Source: Leucosporidium creatinivorum (lineage: Eukaryota > Basidiomycota > Microbotryomycetes > Leucosporidiales > Leucosporidiaceae). Taken from it: a stretch of 64,000 nt of DNA. The stretch is taken from contig BCKL01000003.1 in NCBI GenBank assembly GCA_001600635.1, positions 1,005,923 to 1,069,922 on the forward strand, read 5' to 3'. Below the pieces are notes generated by a model. That model made no database searches. It was not told the origin of the DNA and was given only the letters and a program-made list of their open reading frames with translations. A program made the translations under genes and the position numbers. Positions 1-10,852 of the stretch are shown here, in pieces (the stretch's first letter is position 1; every line of letters begins with the position of its first letter).

Positions 1-809
1 ACGGTCCCTGCTCTTCTCCTCGGAAACACTCGAAAGCAAGATGCTCTCGGGCGTCTCACTGGCCTCGAGATCCTCGACCTCAGCGGCTCCGTCCTCGACC
101 TTCTCAGCCTTCTCGGCGGGACCCTCGAGCTCGTCGACCTTGGCGAGCGCCTCGGTCAACTTGTCGCGCGACTGCTCGAGGAACTTTTGGATGACGACCT
201 CGACGGAACCAACCGAGGTGTTCTGCGCGACGTTCTTGTACATGTGCAGACCCTCCTTGGCGGTGCGGCCCTTGCGAAGGTCGACACAGAGGCCGAGGAA
301 CTTGATGAGGATGGGCTCGAGGGTGCTGAGGGGGGTGGTGCGGAAGCGCTTGGACGAGAAGACTTCGGAGATAGACGACAGAGCGGCCAAAGGCTGGTTG
401 ACCGAGAGGAGCTCATCGCAGCGCTGTTGAGGAGGAGAGAGAACAAAGAGGAAGGCAAGAGAGAGAAGGGTCAGCTTGCCGTTCAGCGGTGACGCGCCGA
501 AAGCTGTAGGGAGCTCAGATACAGTCGTCCAAGCGTTTCCTGTACCCCGCTACTCCCCTGCTGACACCCTGCAGCCAACTGGCCGTCACCTCGAGCACGC
601 GCTTGCTGGCCGCATCTTTCCCCTGCTCCGACGCTCTTCTCCCTCGCCTCGCTGCACCTTTTGCTCGTTCCTGTACCCTTCTACACCCTCCCAATAAAGG
701 ACCCTCGATCTGGCGCAGCAGCTGGACGCTGTTGTGCTGCAGGACTTGGCGCGTAGGGAAAAGCTAAACTCACGCGGACGACGAGCTCTGGGCGGGTGAA
801 AGGACTCAT
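1..809 (-). CDS. TIF32: eIF3 subunit a, N-terminal part (cut by window edge)
   Basis: This is the N-terminal part of translation initiation factor eIF3a, the scaffold subunit of the eIF3 complex that binds the 40S ribosome in the cytosol. A 36-nt first exon (774-809) encodes MSPFTRPELVVR. A gtgagt intron of about 350 nt follows, and exon 2 starts at 423. The join reads RRCDELLSVN, which matches the family start (RPE-x-A-x-KR-x-DEL). The next stretch carries the conserved LCVDLRKGRTAKEGLHMYKN segment and ends at the edge in TPESILLSSVS, also typical of eIF3a. The open frame continues past base 1, so most of the protein lies outside the window. The first intron is several times longer than most others here. 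It is head-to-head with the pseudouridine synthase gene, 208 bp apart. Family call is firm; the start rests on the splice model. Confidence 0.93.
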
Positions 810-1017
810 GAGGGGCGAGTCGGGTGGTAGAGTAAGGAGGAGGAAGAAGAGAGAAGTGGCTGCGCGGGTCCTGTAGGTGTGTAGGACTGGCGACGAGCCT
901 TTTGAGAGTGGAGGAGAAAGCAACCGATTCGACCTCTGAACTCGACAAGTCGAAATCTCGCTTACAAAATCTGTTAACTTTGCTTCTTAGCTTCCTTGTT
1001 CTCTGTTCTCTGCTCGA

Positions 1018-2182
1018 ATGCGCGCCTCATTATGTCGCTTGGTCTACAAGGCTAAACCGTCCAAATCTAAAGCACCTACATCAGCTTTTCCCGGTCGACC
1101 GACTCCAATCCCTCCTCCTGCGCCCGAGCCAGCTCCGCCTGCCGCTCCCTTCGTCCCCGACATTGTGTGGGAGAACCGCTCGGCGCTCGTCATCAACAAG
1201 GAGGGCAATACTGCAATCCAAGGACAGCATGGAAGTACTGGCAGGCGGCGTTGGGATCTCTTGCTCGAGGGTGAGCTCTTTCGCTTCTTCTCCGCTGCTT
1301 CTTCCTCCTGTATCTGACCTACTTACCCACCTGCAGAACTGAAGGCACGACCGGAATCACCAGACATTTTTCCTGTGCATCGGCTAGACAAGGTCAGCCC
1401 TCTCCCGCCTTCTCGGCGCTCAGCGTTCGGTGAAGCTCACCTCTCCCCTTTCGCATGCGCAGTCCACGACGGGCACCCTCCTCCTTGCCAAATCGCAGGG
1501 GCAGGCCAAGAAGTTCTCCAAAGCTTTCCAGTCCCATCAAGTGCAGCGCGACTACCTCGCCGTCGTCCATGGGTCGCTCAAACCGGGATTCGAAGGAGAG
1601 GTCGACTCGGCGCTGAGGGTCGACGAGGATCGGGTGCGCTTGGCCTCGGAGGACGACTACTACTTGGGCTTGGAGGCAAAGACCAAGTGGAAGTGTCTGG
1701 CGGCATCGGTACGTCGGCTAGCTTTTCCTCGTCGTCTCACGGCTAACCTTTCGCCCCAGCCGAGCCACAGCTTGCTCTCGCTCTCGCCGTCGACCGGTCG
1801 GAAGCACCAGCTGAGGATCCATTGCGCCGAGGTACTCAAGGGTGAGTCTTGCATCTCTGCTGCCTCTCCAGAGCTGAACTCGCCTCTCCAGCACCCATCG
1901 TCGGCTGCCACAAATACGGCCCCGAGCTGGCCGGTCGCAAGGAGCTGTTCGGCCTCTCCTTCCCTCCCGACACCATTCTACTACATGCCTCTTCCATCAG
2001 CTTTCATGTGAGATATCTCTGATCCTCGACCGAGCTTCTTTAGACTGACCTCTCCCCTACAGACATGGGAAAAGACGGGCAAGCGATCGACCGTGGTGGC
2101 CAAGGCAGCGTTACCAGAGATCTTTCGCAAGTTCTGCAAGGCTGCAGGACTCGATCTCAGTGTACTCAGCGTCCAGGAATGA
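1018..2182 (+). CDS. RluA-family rRNA pseudouridine synthase (RPUSD/Pus5-like)
   Basis: This enzyme converts uridine to pseudouridine in RNA. Six exons (1018-1270, 1337-1392, 1463-1708, 1760-1841, 1892-2007, 2063-2182) join in frame to 290 codons. The RluA signature HRLDKSTTGTLLLAKS spans the exon 2/3 junction and holds the catalytic Asp. RKHQLRIHCAEVLK and PIVGCHKYGP follow, as in the RPUSD3/4 type. No S4 RNA-binding domain is seen. The first 50 residues are basic then proline-rich, compatible with a mitochondrial targeting sequence, so a mitochondrial rRNA target is plausible but inferred. Introns are 51-70 nt. The ATG at 1018 is the first in frame and has no competing upstream methionine. 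Confidence 0.88.
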
Positions 2183-2497
2183 GCTCCTGTTGTTGTAAGT
2201 CGCCTCTTCCGCCCCTCATTCCTCGACGAGAACGGCCTCGTGAGCTCCGAGAAGGATTAAGGAGGTGTTCGACATCGTAGGAAGGTGCACATGTCTTTTC
2301 GCCTTGCTGTAGCGACAAAGAAGTCCCTCGACTACTCTGCAGCATGATACAAGTCGAACCCCCGCCTCTTATCGGCGATTGAGCTCGGTCCACGCTGGGG
2401 GAGGGTCTCGTTCGCCTGGCCCCCCCGCCTCTCTTGCTCCCTCACTCAACTTCCTCTGTGAAGTTGTAAACCATCGCTTCCGACTCTCTCAACAGCA
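2183..2497. other. Intergenic region, pseudouridine synthase to fungalysin
   Basis: No gene is supported here. The last 100 bases are pyrimidine-rich and lead to the fungalysin start, so this probably holds its promoter and leader. Confidence 0.5.
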
Positions 2498-5400
2498 ATG
2501 CCCTACACACACCAACGTATCCCCCGCAAGCGAGCGGCGCTCCTCGCTTCCCTCTCGTTGGCCGCTTCGAGCGCCGCCATCGTCCTCCCCCCCTCCTCGA
2601 ACCGAGTGGCGGGCGATGTCTTTGTCGCCGGCGCCAGCTCGGTGCGCAAGACGATCAACTTTGGTCCCAGCTTGAAGGTGCACACCAGTAGCAACGACCC
2701 GTCGCCCGCGTTCAACCTCTGGAACGCTGCCGCCCCCGCCTTGTCGCTCGCATCAGGCGACTCGCTCGGCAAGGACCTCGCGGCTGCTTTCGGTTCGTCG
2801 TTCGCCGTCTCCTGTGAATCAATCTGTAGCTAATATCGGCATTACCTGCAGTCGAGACGCTCCACCCCGGAGCCGAGTTCCGCCTCGTCGACGGCTACCT
2901 CTCGAAGCACACCAACGTCTTCCACGCCCACTTCCTCCAAACGGTCGGCGGCATCGACGTCGCCAATGCCAACGTCAATGTCAAGTGAGTTTATCGCTAC
3001 TGCGCTGTAGTCTTCGAAGAGTGAGGACGATAGCTCATATCGCTCGCCTTCTTGCGTCATGTTATAGCATCAACCTCGACACCAACGAGATCCTCTCGTA
3101 CGGCGACAGCTCGTTCGCCAAATCCACCTCATCCTCGTTCGGCGCCAAGGCCTCGTCGTGGAAGGATAAGGTCGCCAGTTGGGCATCTGGAGCCGCCAGC
3201 GAGGTCAAGAACGAGGCCGCGCAAGTCGGTCAGGTGGTCTTCGGCGCTCCGGCCGCCGATAGTGGCCCTCAGCACCAAGAGGACATCTACGCCGAGTACT
3301 CGTCCCCTCCCCTCGTCGCCGAGATGACCCACGCCGTCCCCATCGCCAACGACCCCCGCCACGGTCTTCTCACCTTCCTTGCGCTCCAATCGCCCACCTC
3401 GGAGCTCACCAACGTCCTCCTCTCGGTCCCTCGTCAACGTTTGGTTCAGCGCATGGACGTCGCCCCTGTCGCTGGAACTCGCCACGCCCACACCATCGAG
3501 GCCGTCCCCTCGGCCCTCGAGCCCGTCAAGGCTTCGCTCGCCTACATCCACGATGGCGTCAAGCTTCGCCTCGCCTGGAAGTACGAGCTTCTCACTGAGG
3601 ACAACCAGTACGAGGCTTACGTCGAGGCCGATGCCGCCGTCTCGGGCGATGAGCAGACCCTGCTCGTCGTAGATTGGGTTCGCGATTTCCGCCCCACTGG
3701 CGGAGAGCTCGGCATTGAGGCGATGCAGAACGTCGCTACCTACTCTTCCCGTCGCTCGGCCAAGGGCCTTCGCGGTGGCAAGAAGCCCATCTTCGCAGGA
3801 TTGAAGGACGTCGTCGAGGCTTCGGTCGAGGGCATCTCGGCCGCTTCGCACAATGCCACCCCTTCCTACAACGTCTTCCCCTGGGGAGTGTGAGTTGTGA
3901 TGATCGGATTCTGTGCTATTTGAGCTCTCGCTGACTTCTCTTTCGCCCTCAGTAACGCCCCCGACGTCGGCAAGCGCGAGCTTCTCAAGGGCAAGGCCAT
4001 CGAGCTAGACGAGCTCGCCTCGCCCGCCGGGTGGCACACCGTTCCCGCCGAGTACAAGGGTGGCAAGGACACGCTCTACTACGACACGCGCGGCAACAAT
4101 GTCATTGCGCAGGATAATCCCTCGGGCGGCAACTCGATGGACGGCTACCGTCCTTCGGGAGGCGCCAACCTCACTTTTGATTTCCCCCTTGGATGGCCCA
4201 AGGCGGGTACCCCTCTTGAGCCGTCGACCTACATCAACGCTTCCATCACTCAGCTCTTCTACACCAACAACGAGTTCCACGATCTCTTGTACCGCTGTAC
4301 GCCTCGGTTCGCCTGCAAGCGATCCCGACCGCTCGCTGATTCGTTTGAGCACTGCAGACGGCTTCGACGAGGAGTCGGGTAACTTCCAAGAGTACAACTT
4401 TGGCCGTGGAGGTCTCGGTGGCGATGCCGTTCAGGCCAACTCGCAGGACGGCAGTGGAGTGAGTTCTGAGTTCCAGTCTTGAGCCACAGAGCGTCGTATC
4501 TGACCTTGCTTTCGCTCTATAGACCAACAACGTGAGTTTCGAGTCGACTTCGCCCGCTTTCGGAGCTCGGCGCTGACCTTTCGCTCTTTCTCGCCTCGCA
4601 GGCCAACTTCGCCACTCCTCCCGATGGCTCGCGTCCTCGCATGCGCATGTACTACTGGACTGGAACGCAGCCGTACCGAGATGGCGATTTTGAGGCCGGT
4701 ATCGGTGAGTTTTCCTTTCTCGAGCTCGCCGGGGCGAAGGAGGTTTCCGACCTCAGATACTCGCTACAGGAGCTGATCTTGTACATCTACTTTTCTCCTA
4801 CAGTCATTCACGAGTACGCTCACGGGCTTTCGACCCGTTTGACTGGTGGACCCGCCAACTGTGAGCCGTTTCATCGTCGCCGGCTCGGCTCGGCTCGTAC
4901 TGACTCTGATGGCCTTCGTACCGCCCTTTCCGAACGTAAAACAGCTGCATGTCTGTCCTGGGGCGAGGCCGGAGGAATGGGTGAGGGCTGGGGGGATTCC
5001 CTGGCGACAATGATCCGCCGCAAGTTCGAGAACACCACCGACTACAACATGGGCGAGTGGGCGGCGTCTCGCAAGGGTGGCATCCGCAACTACCCCTACT
5101 CGGCCAATATGACCCTCAACCTCGACACTTACACCACTCTTGACAAGCCTGGATATTGGGGTGTACAGTAAATCAGCCTGCCTACCTCTCTTCGAGCACG
5201 GCTGACGGAACCGCCTTCTTACCCTCCTTCCTGCCATCGCCGACTTCGCTCTTTTCTCTCTTCCTCATCTACAGCGCGATCGGAGAGGTCTGGGCTGAGA
5301 TGCTCTTGTATGTACCTCTCGGCATCTCACGACTCGGGATGATTGCTGACGCCGTCGATTTCCAGCGAGGTCACCGAGCTTCTCATCGCCAAGCATGGCT

Positions 5401-5803
5401 TCAGCGCCGACCTCTTCCCTCCCTCGAAGAGCGACATCACCGCTTCGGACAACTGGTACAACTCGGCCTACACGAAGGCCGTTCCCAAGCACGGCAACAC
5501 GCTCGCCTTCCAGCTCATCGTCGACGGCATGAAGCTGCAGCCCTGCCGTCCTTCGTTCCAGGACGCTCGCGACGCCATCCTCGCTGTACGTTCATCTCCT
5601 CTCGATCTCGCGAAGAGCTTCACTGACTCTTCTCTCCCTCACAGGCCGACAAGGCGCTCACGGGCGGCGACAACGTCTGCGAGATCTGGAAGGGCTTCTC
5701 CAAGCGTGGACTCGGTCCCAAGGCCCAGGTCGTCGGCTCGACTCCCTGGGGAGGAGGAGTCCGAACTGCCGACAATTCACTCCCCAAGATCTGCTCCAAG
5801 TAG
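2498..5803 (+). CDS. Fungalysin (M36) secreted metalloprotease
   Basis: This is an extracellular zinc endopeptidase made as a preproprotein. Residues 1-27 look like a signal peptide: a basic [15 protein letters not shown] stretch. A long propeptide follows, with the FTP-like region containing [18 protein letters not shown]. The catalytic domain carries [17 protein letters not shown] (HExxH) and then [12 protein letters not shown], which supplies the third zinc ligand region. The protein ends at ICSK with TAG at 5801-5803. At least ten introns are needed, including a 9-nt exon (4523-4531, TNN) flanked by gtgagt introns. An additional gtgcgt...cgcag intron (about 5809-5864) seems to lie just after the stop. 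Fungalysins are usually secreted virulence- or nutrition-related proteases; the role here is inferred. Some internal splice sites may be off by a few bases. Confidence 0.93.
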
Positions 5804-6809
5804 AATCGGTGCGTTCTCTCGGCGCTTCGGCTTCGGGTTTCGCTGATCTCTCCTTCGCTCGCAGCTTCGCGCGGATGTAGACAGCTCCCCGTCCTCTCTA
5901 TTGCATCCCACCCTCTCATCATGATTCCCTTCGCCTGTTCTATTGTTACCTTACTTCGCCCTCTTGTGTCCTCATTCCGAACCTCGCCTATGAACGATGA
6001 AATTCTACTTACTTGTACAGGGCTCTTAGATGTGGGAGAGAGAGAGAGCGAAGGGAGACAGCGAGGAGAGTACGAGCTCAGCAAAGGGGCCCGCGATACA
6101 CGAGACTCGGCGCAAGGGTCGGCAGGCCATGCTTGAGGGGCTTGCAACTCAGCCAGAGGAGGCAGACGCCTCGGTCAAAGATCTTGCGAGGCGGTGAGTC
6201 CGCAGGAGTAGAACCTGGGCCTGTCAACGAGCTCGACACTGACAGCAACGCCGAGCTCCGCTCAAGCTCTCCCTTCGCGCTTGCATCTCGCCCGCCGCTC
6301 TTTGCAGCACAAGAGCATGCTTCTGAGGCATTCCGTGACATGCAACGACCTCCGGGAGATCCGACAGCCCGAGATGGAGTGAAGCGGAGGAAGCGCCGCT
6401 CGCCACCGCTTGCCCCAACTCGCGCCGATGCGGCAGTGTGAGTGCACTTTCCGGCGCCCCTGAGAGTAACAGGGGCTCGGTTTGGAAAACTACAGGATAC
6501 CTGGACCGCCTGCAGCTTGGTCAAGGTCTGCTGCCAGCTCAATCTTCTCAGAAGCACTTCTCGGCGAACGGAAGATGCTCCGGACGCTAGCGTCATGCCC
6601 TTGCTGCTTATTTTAGGGCATCCTCCTCAGCATCTTCGACGGCTGCGACCGCTTCCCAGCGGAGCTTCTCCTCCACGCTTTCGCAGCCAGAGCGGAAGGT
6701 GCGCCGAAGGGGCCACTTTGGAGCTCCGACCTCCACCTTTCTCTCTCCTTCCTCCCACACTCCCTCGTCGGGCTTCTTCGACTCGACTTACAGTTCCCGA
6801 CTCACCAGC
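5804..6809. other. Gene-free region upstream of the MFS permease
   Basis: About 1 kb with no supported gene. It starts with a likely 3' UTR intron of the fungalysin gene (about 5809-5864). The last 110 bases are open in frame with the permease (GTG-type codon at 6699), so the permease N-terminus could be longer if a start lies upstream. The rest is presumably promoter. Confidence 0.45.
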
Positions 6810-9248
6810 ATGGCCATTGATCCTATGGGTACCACGACAGAGCAGCAGATGGCTTCTGGGAAGAAGGATGCAGGACAGCAGGAGATGATCGAGAAGGCCT
6901 CTTTATCGCCTCTGCTTGCGCCGCTGACAGCCGAGGAGTTTGCCAAGGCTGATAAGAAGGTGAGTGACATCGAGTCATGTAGCTTAGCCGTCGACAGCCG
7001 CTGAGCTTTCGCAGAACGAAGGCCGAAGCTGATCCATGCCTTATCGTCAACTCGCAGGTCACCCGCGTGCTCGATCTTCTCATCATGGGGCCTATGATCA
7101 TCATATACATGTGAGCTTCAGCGCCGTATGCTTTATGTTACAGTACATGAGAGGGACAGCTCGCAAAATCTCGGCAAGTCAACGCCGAAGCTCACCCTTT
7201 TTGTCCGGCGCCTCCTTCCACCCTCGCCCACTACCAGCTTCAACTACCTCGGCACGTCATTTATGTACTCCCTTTCCTTACCTCAAACACCGCCTGACCT
7301 TCCTCACTCTCCCCGCCAGACCGTCAGTCCATCTCGGCGGCCAAGCTTGCCGGCATCGAGCAAGATCTCAACTTGACGGATACAGACTAGTGAGTCGGTA
7401 CTCTGATACTCAGGCTGAATTATTTCGTGATCCGTCACCGGACAGCCACCCAGGGCTGTTGCTCGATCCTGAGGTCGAGGAAAGCACGGGTTCGCGGTTT
7501 GGCGGGCGCTGAACCTGTCTCCCTTCTCCATTTCTTCAGTCAGCTCTGTGTGTCTCTGTTGTTCGTAGGCTACGTCTTGTGCCAAGGTCAGTACTGAGAT
7601 CGTTATACCGCTTTTTGGAGCGAGTGTGCACGTTGGCCGGCGTCTCCAGCTTCGCCGAACAGGTCGGTCGAGCCACAAGCTGACTCCTCCTCCCTGCAGT
7701 ACCCAGCAACCTCATCGTCTCCAAAATCAAGTGGCCTGGAGTGTACATCTGTGGTGCGATGGCCGCCTGGGGCATCGTGAGCGCTTGCACGGCTGCGACT
7801 CGCAATGTCGGCGATCTCGTCGCGACTAGATTCATCCTCGGCATGGTCGAGGCTGCTTTCTGTGAGTCTCTGTGCAGCATAGATGATGATCGAAGAACAA
7901 CTGGACAGCCGAAGAGAGGCCTTCCATCAGTGCATTGACCACTCGTCTCTTCAGTCCCCGGCGCCCTCTACTACCTCTCACTCTTCTACACTCGCAAGGC
8001 TTTCGCTACTCGAGTTGCGCTGCTATACTCCGGCTCTCAGCTGGGCAACGCTTTTGGCGGTAAGCGTAGTCATACGGCGAGACTTGTACGAAGCTCGGCG
8101 GTGATTTGAATCCGACGCCGCTCTCTTGCAGGTCTCCTCGCCATCGGTATCTTGAAGCTTGATGGCGTCCATGGAATCCAAGGCTGGAGGTGGTTGTTCT
8201 TGGTGAGTCAATATATCTCACTCGCGGCTCTCCTTGCCCAAGTCAGGAGCGCCGAAGTCATCGCTGAGCTGACCGCCTTCGACCATCTCCTACAGCTTGA
8301 AGGCGCCGTCACCGTCGCGTTGGCCATCGTATTTGCTTCCATCCTTCCCTCTTCGCCCGCCACCTGCCCCATGCTCTCCGAAACGGAGCGTGAGCTTCTG
8401 CTTTGGCGCATCAAAACCGAGCAGGGTGCAGCCGACAAGAAGGATGAGCTGTCGGCCTTCCAGGCCTTCTCCCTCGCATTGGTGGATCCCAAAACATGGT
8501 GCTTCATCGGCATCCTTTACAGCACTTAGTGGGTCCCGGCGGCGCTTGCCCGAGACGAGTTCCTCCAGTCCCCTCGAGCAGTTCGCTGATCTTGTTTCTT
8601 GTCCCCACCCTTAGCATCGCCGCCGCCGTTACCCAGTTCTTCCCTACCGTCGTCGCATCTCTCAACTACAATCGGACCCTCACTTGTAAGTGTTGCCCCT
8701 CACGATCTCGGTCTACGGAAGAAAGCTCGGCAATCGCCTATGAACTGGCTTCTGAGCCCACAGCTGACTCGTGACAAACAGATTTGGCGATGATGTTGAT
8801 GCCTTCATCATACTACGCCGCGTCGATTGTCATCCTCAGTTGGATGACAGAGTCCATCACGCAGCCTGCGCCGAAGCGAGCGGCAGCGATGGCTTTCATC
8901 AACGCTCTTTGCGCGAGTTTCTCGGCATCTCGCCCAGTCCCACACTTTCTGAGCTAACCGTCCCTCTACAGAACACCCCGAACGTGTGGACTTCCTTCCT
9001 CTACATCGGCGCACCTCGGTAAGTAGCTCGCTCAAATTCATCGCCGAGCTGTGCTGACTCTCCGGCTTGACAGCTTCACCATCGCCTTCTCAGTCAATCT
9101 CGCAGCTTCGGCACTAGCTGTCGTCTTCACCCTGATCACGCGGATGTACCTCATGCGCAAGAACGCCGATATGGACCGAGGAAAGGTCACCGCGAGGGGA
9201 GCGCCGACCGAGGAGCAGGTTGCTGCTGGCTTCCGTTACACGCTTTAG
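6810..9248 (+). CDS. MFS transporter, anion:cation symporter type (Dal5/allantoate permease-like)
   Basis: This is a 12-helix secondary transporter of the plasma membrane. Family members carry allantoate, nicotinate, pantothenate and similar organic anions; the substrate here cannot be read from sequence. Thirteen exons join without frame errors to 442 residues. Family landmarks are IFNYLDRQSISAAKLAG after TM1, GYVLCQVPSNLIVSK, RFILGMVEAAFFPGALYYLS, GWRWLFLLEG and NTPNVWTSFLYIGAPR. Exon 3 is a 14-nt micro-exon (7238-7251). It is followed by a GC-AG intron (7252-7319). A second GC-AG intron lies at 8913-8971. The ATG at 6810 gives a 55-residue cytosolic tail, normal for the family; extension upstream of it is possible. 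Function class is firm, substrate unknown. Confidence 0.92.
7238..7251 (+). other. 14-nt micro-exon of the MFS gene with GC donor
   Basis: The 14 bases supply FNYL plus part of the preceding Ile and following Asp codons, which completes the invariant NYLDR motif. The acceptor is ctaccag; the donor is gcacgt instead of gt. Leaving this exon out destroys both frame and motif. Confidence 0.85.
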
Positions 9249-9757
9249 ACTACGTAGAGTTAGACTCTGCTATGTATTCAACTTGTGTACTCCCTGTGAT
9301 CTCCACTGATCGCTTGCCTGACTGAGGAGAAGAGTAAGATAGGCGCCGAGCTTGCGAGAATCAAGCTTGAGCGGTCTCTCGCGCTCAGTCCTGGCAGCTG
9401 ACTAGGTCGCAATGCAGAGCAGCAGAGCAGGCTCACCATCTCCCGTGTTCTCTGCGTCTTGCAACAGGCTGCTCGAGTGCACCTGCTGCTCTTTCGCTCG
9501 CCGAGCTCGGCGCAGGCCTCTCCTTCCTCCTTGCCAGTCGTCCTCTTCGCAGAAGTCGAGAGAAGGCGGACTTGTTGGCGCTCCGGGAGGTTTTCTTATG
9601 CGGTAAGGGTATCAATACAGCGGCGAGGTATCAACAGGGGAACGAGAGCGATGCGAAGGATGAAGGGAAGGCCGAGGCGAGGGGTCGATCTGAAAGCGCG
9701 AGACGGGGTCAGCGAGGGGTACGAGGGCCGAGAAGACACCGAAGCTAGCTTACAGGT
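9249..9757. other. Convergent intergenic region, MFS permease and Atg43-like gene
   Basis: This lies between two stop codons. On the minus strand a well-formed intron (donor gtaagc at 9753, branch cgctgacc, acceptor ctttcag ending at 9690) starts 4 nt after the stop of the Atg43-like gene. It is either a 3' UTR intron or part of an alternative C-terminus ending near 9612. Nothing else is seen. Confidence 0.45.
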
Positions 9758-10659
9758 CTACCTCACGTTTAACCCCAGCCTGGCGAGCAGTCCTGGACCC
9801 GCAGGAGTTGGCCGACCGCCCGACTTGGCGGCCAGCCGAGCGCGGTTCCAGCTCCACAACGAGCCGAGCCAGAGGGAGCCGACGCCCCATAGTAGCCCTT
9901 GGAGAAGAGGGTAGACGAACTGTGGCGGGAACGGGATCAGCATCAGCGCCGAGAGAGCGAACGAGCGAACGAGCAACGAACCTGGTCCCGCACAATTACA
10001 TACGACAGCTGACCCCATTCAATCCGCAGCGGTCCGAAGAAGATGTCGCTATTCTCCCCAGCTGGTAGTCCGTGCTCTGCTCCCTCGGCGGTGAGCGCCG
10101 TACTGACGATGGCTCCCTTCTCCCCCGCCTGCACCTTCTCGTCGTGCTGTGGGTGCTCGAGATCCTCGGCGGCAGCAGCAGCACTAATGGTAGGTACCTC
10201 GGAAGGCTCGACGCGGTGGATAAAAGGTCGAATGGACATGAGGACGCCTTGCTCGAACCTGCCGATGCGCGTCGCAGCCCAAAGATCAGCGGATGTAGCG
10301 AGATGAGAGGTGGGAGAACGCACCTGAGATCCGGAATAGGCGGTACAGGAATCCTGCCCTCTTTCCTGACTTCCTCCTGCTTCTCCTCCTTGGCCGCCTC
10401 ACGAGCAGCTTGCCGGCGTGCCCAAGCTCCCTTCCAAGCAGGTGCTGGCTCGTCGTGTGCATCTGCTTCCGCTTTGAGTCCCTCCGCATGCTCCGCTTGT
10501 GCATCTGGGTGGATTGCCGTAACCGATTCGTGTACAGCTTGGCCGTGCAGGCGCGAGTCGGAGGAGGAGAAGCCTGGGAAATGGCTCGGGTCGAGGGAGC
10601 TGTAGAGGAGAGGGTGAGCTTACTGAGCTGAAGTGAAGTATGGCTACAGCTCACGTCAT
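9758..10659 (-). CDS. DUF1770 / Atg43-like mitochondrial membrane protein
   Basis: This is a small single-pass protein related to fungal DUF1770, the family of fission-yeast mitophagy receptor Atg43. Four exons (10655-10659, 10324-10599, 9982-10258, 9758-9919) join in frame to 239 residues. The first exon holds only ATGAC. The family hallmark PPIPDLRFEQGVLMSIRPF crosses the exon 2/3 junction. The C-terminal block WGQLSYVIVRDQ then FVYPLLQGLLWGVGSLWLG contains the hydrophobic segment. An Ala/Glu-rich coiled stretch (AWARRQAAREAAKEEKQEEV) precedes the hallmark. A role at the mitochondrial outer membrane is known only for the fission-yeast relative; here it is inference. It is head-to-head with the Stm1-like gene, 193 bp apart. 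Confidence 0.75.
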
Positions 10660-10852
10660 TTGATGTTCAAGTTTCTGTAGCTCAAAAGATGTAGTAGAAG
10701 CTCAAGAGACGTTGGCCCGAACTCGCTCGGCTCGCTCGTCAGACTTGGTTTCGCTCGAGCCTGGCTCAGCGCTCTTGCTCCCGCCTCACTTTCGCCTAAC
10801 TCTTTTATAGAGCTACACCACCCCCTTTTCGGCGTACTCAGCCCTCGCAGAC
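10660..10852. promoter_or_regulatory. Divergent promoter region, Atg43-like and STM1-like genes
   Basis: The 193 bp between two opposing start codons must hold the control elements of both genes. No clear TATA box or operator can be named. Confidence 0.45.

Noticed and set aside
3129-3851. 240-codon minus-strand open frame opposite fungalysin
   Set aside because: Shadow of the long fungalysin exon; sequence is low-complexity Gly/Asp/Val/Arg and no splice or start evidence supports it.
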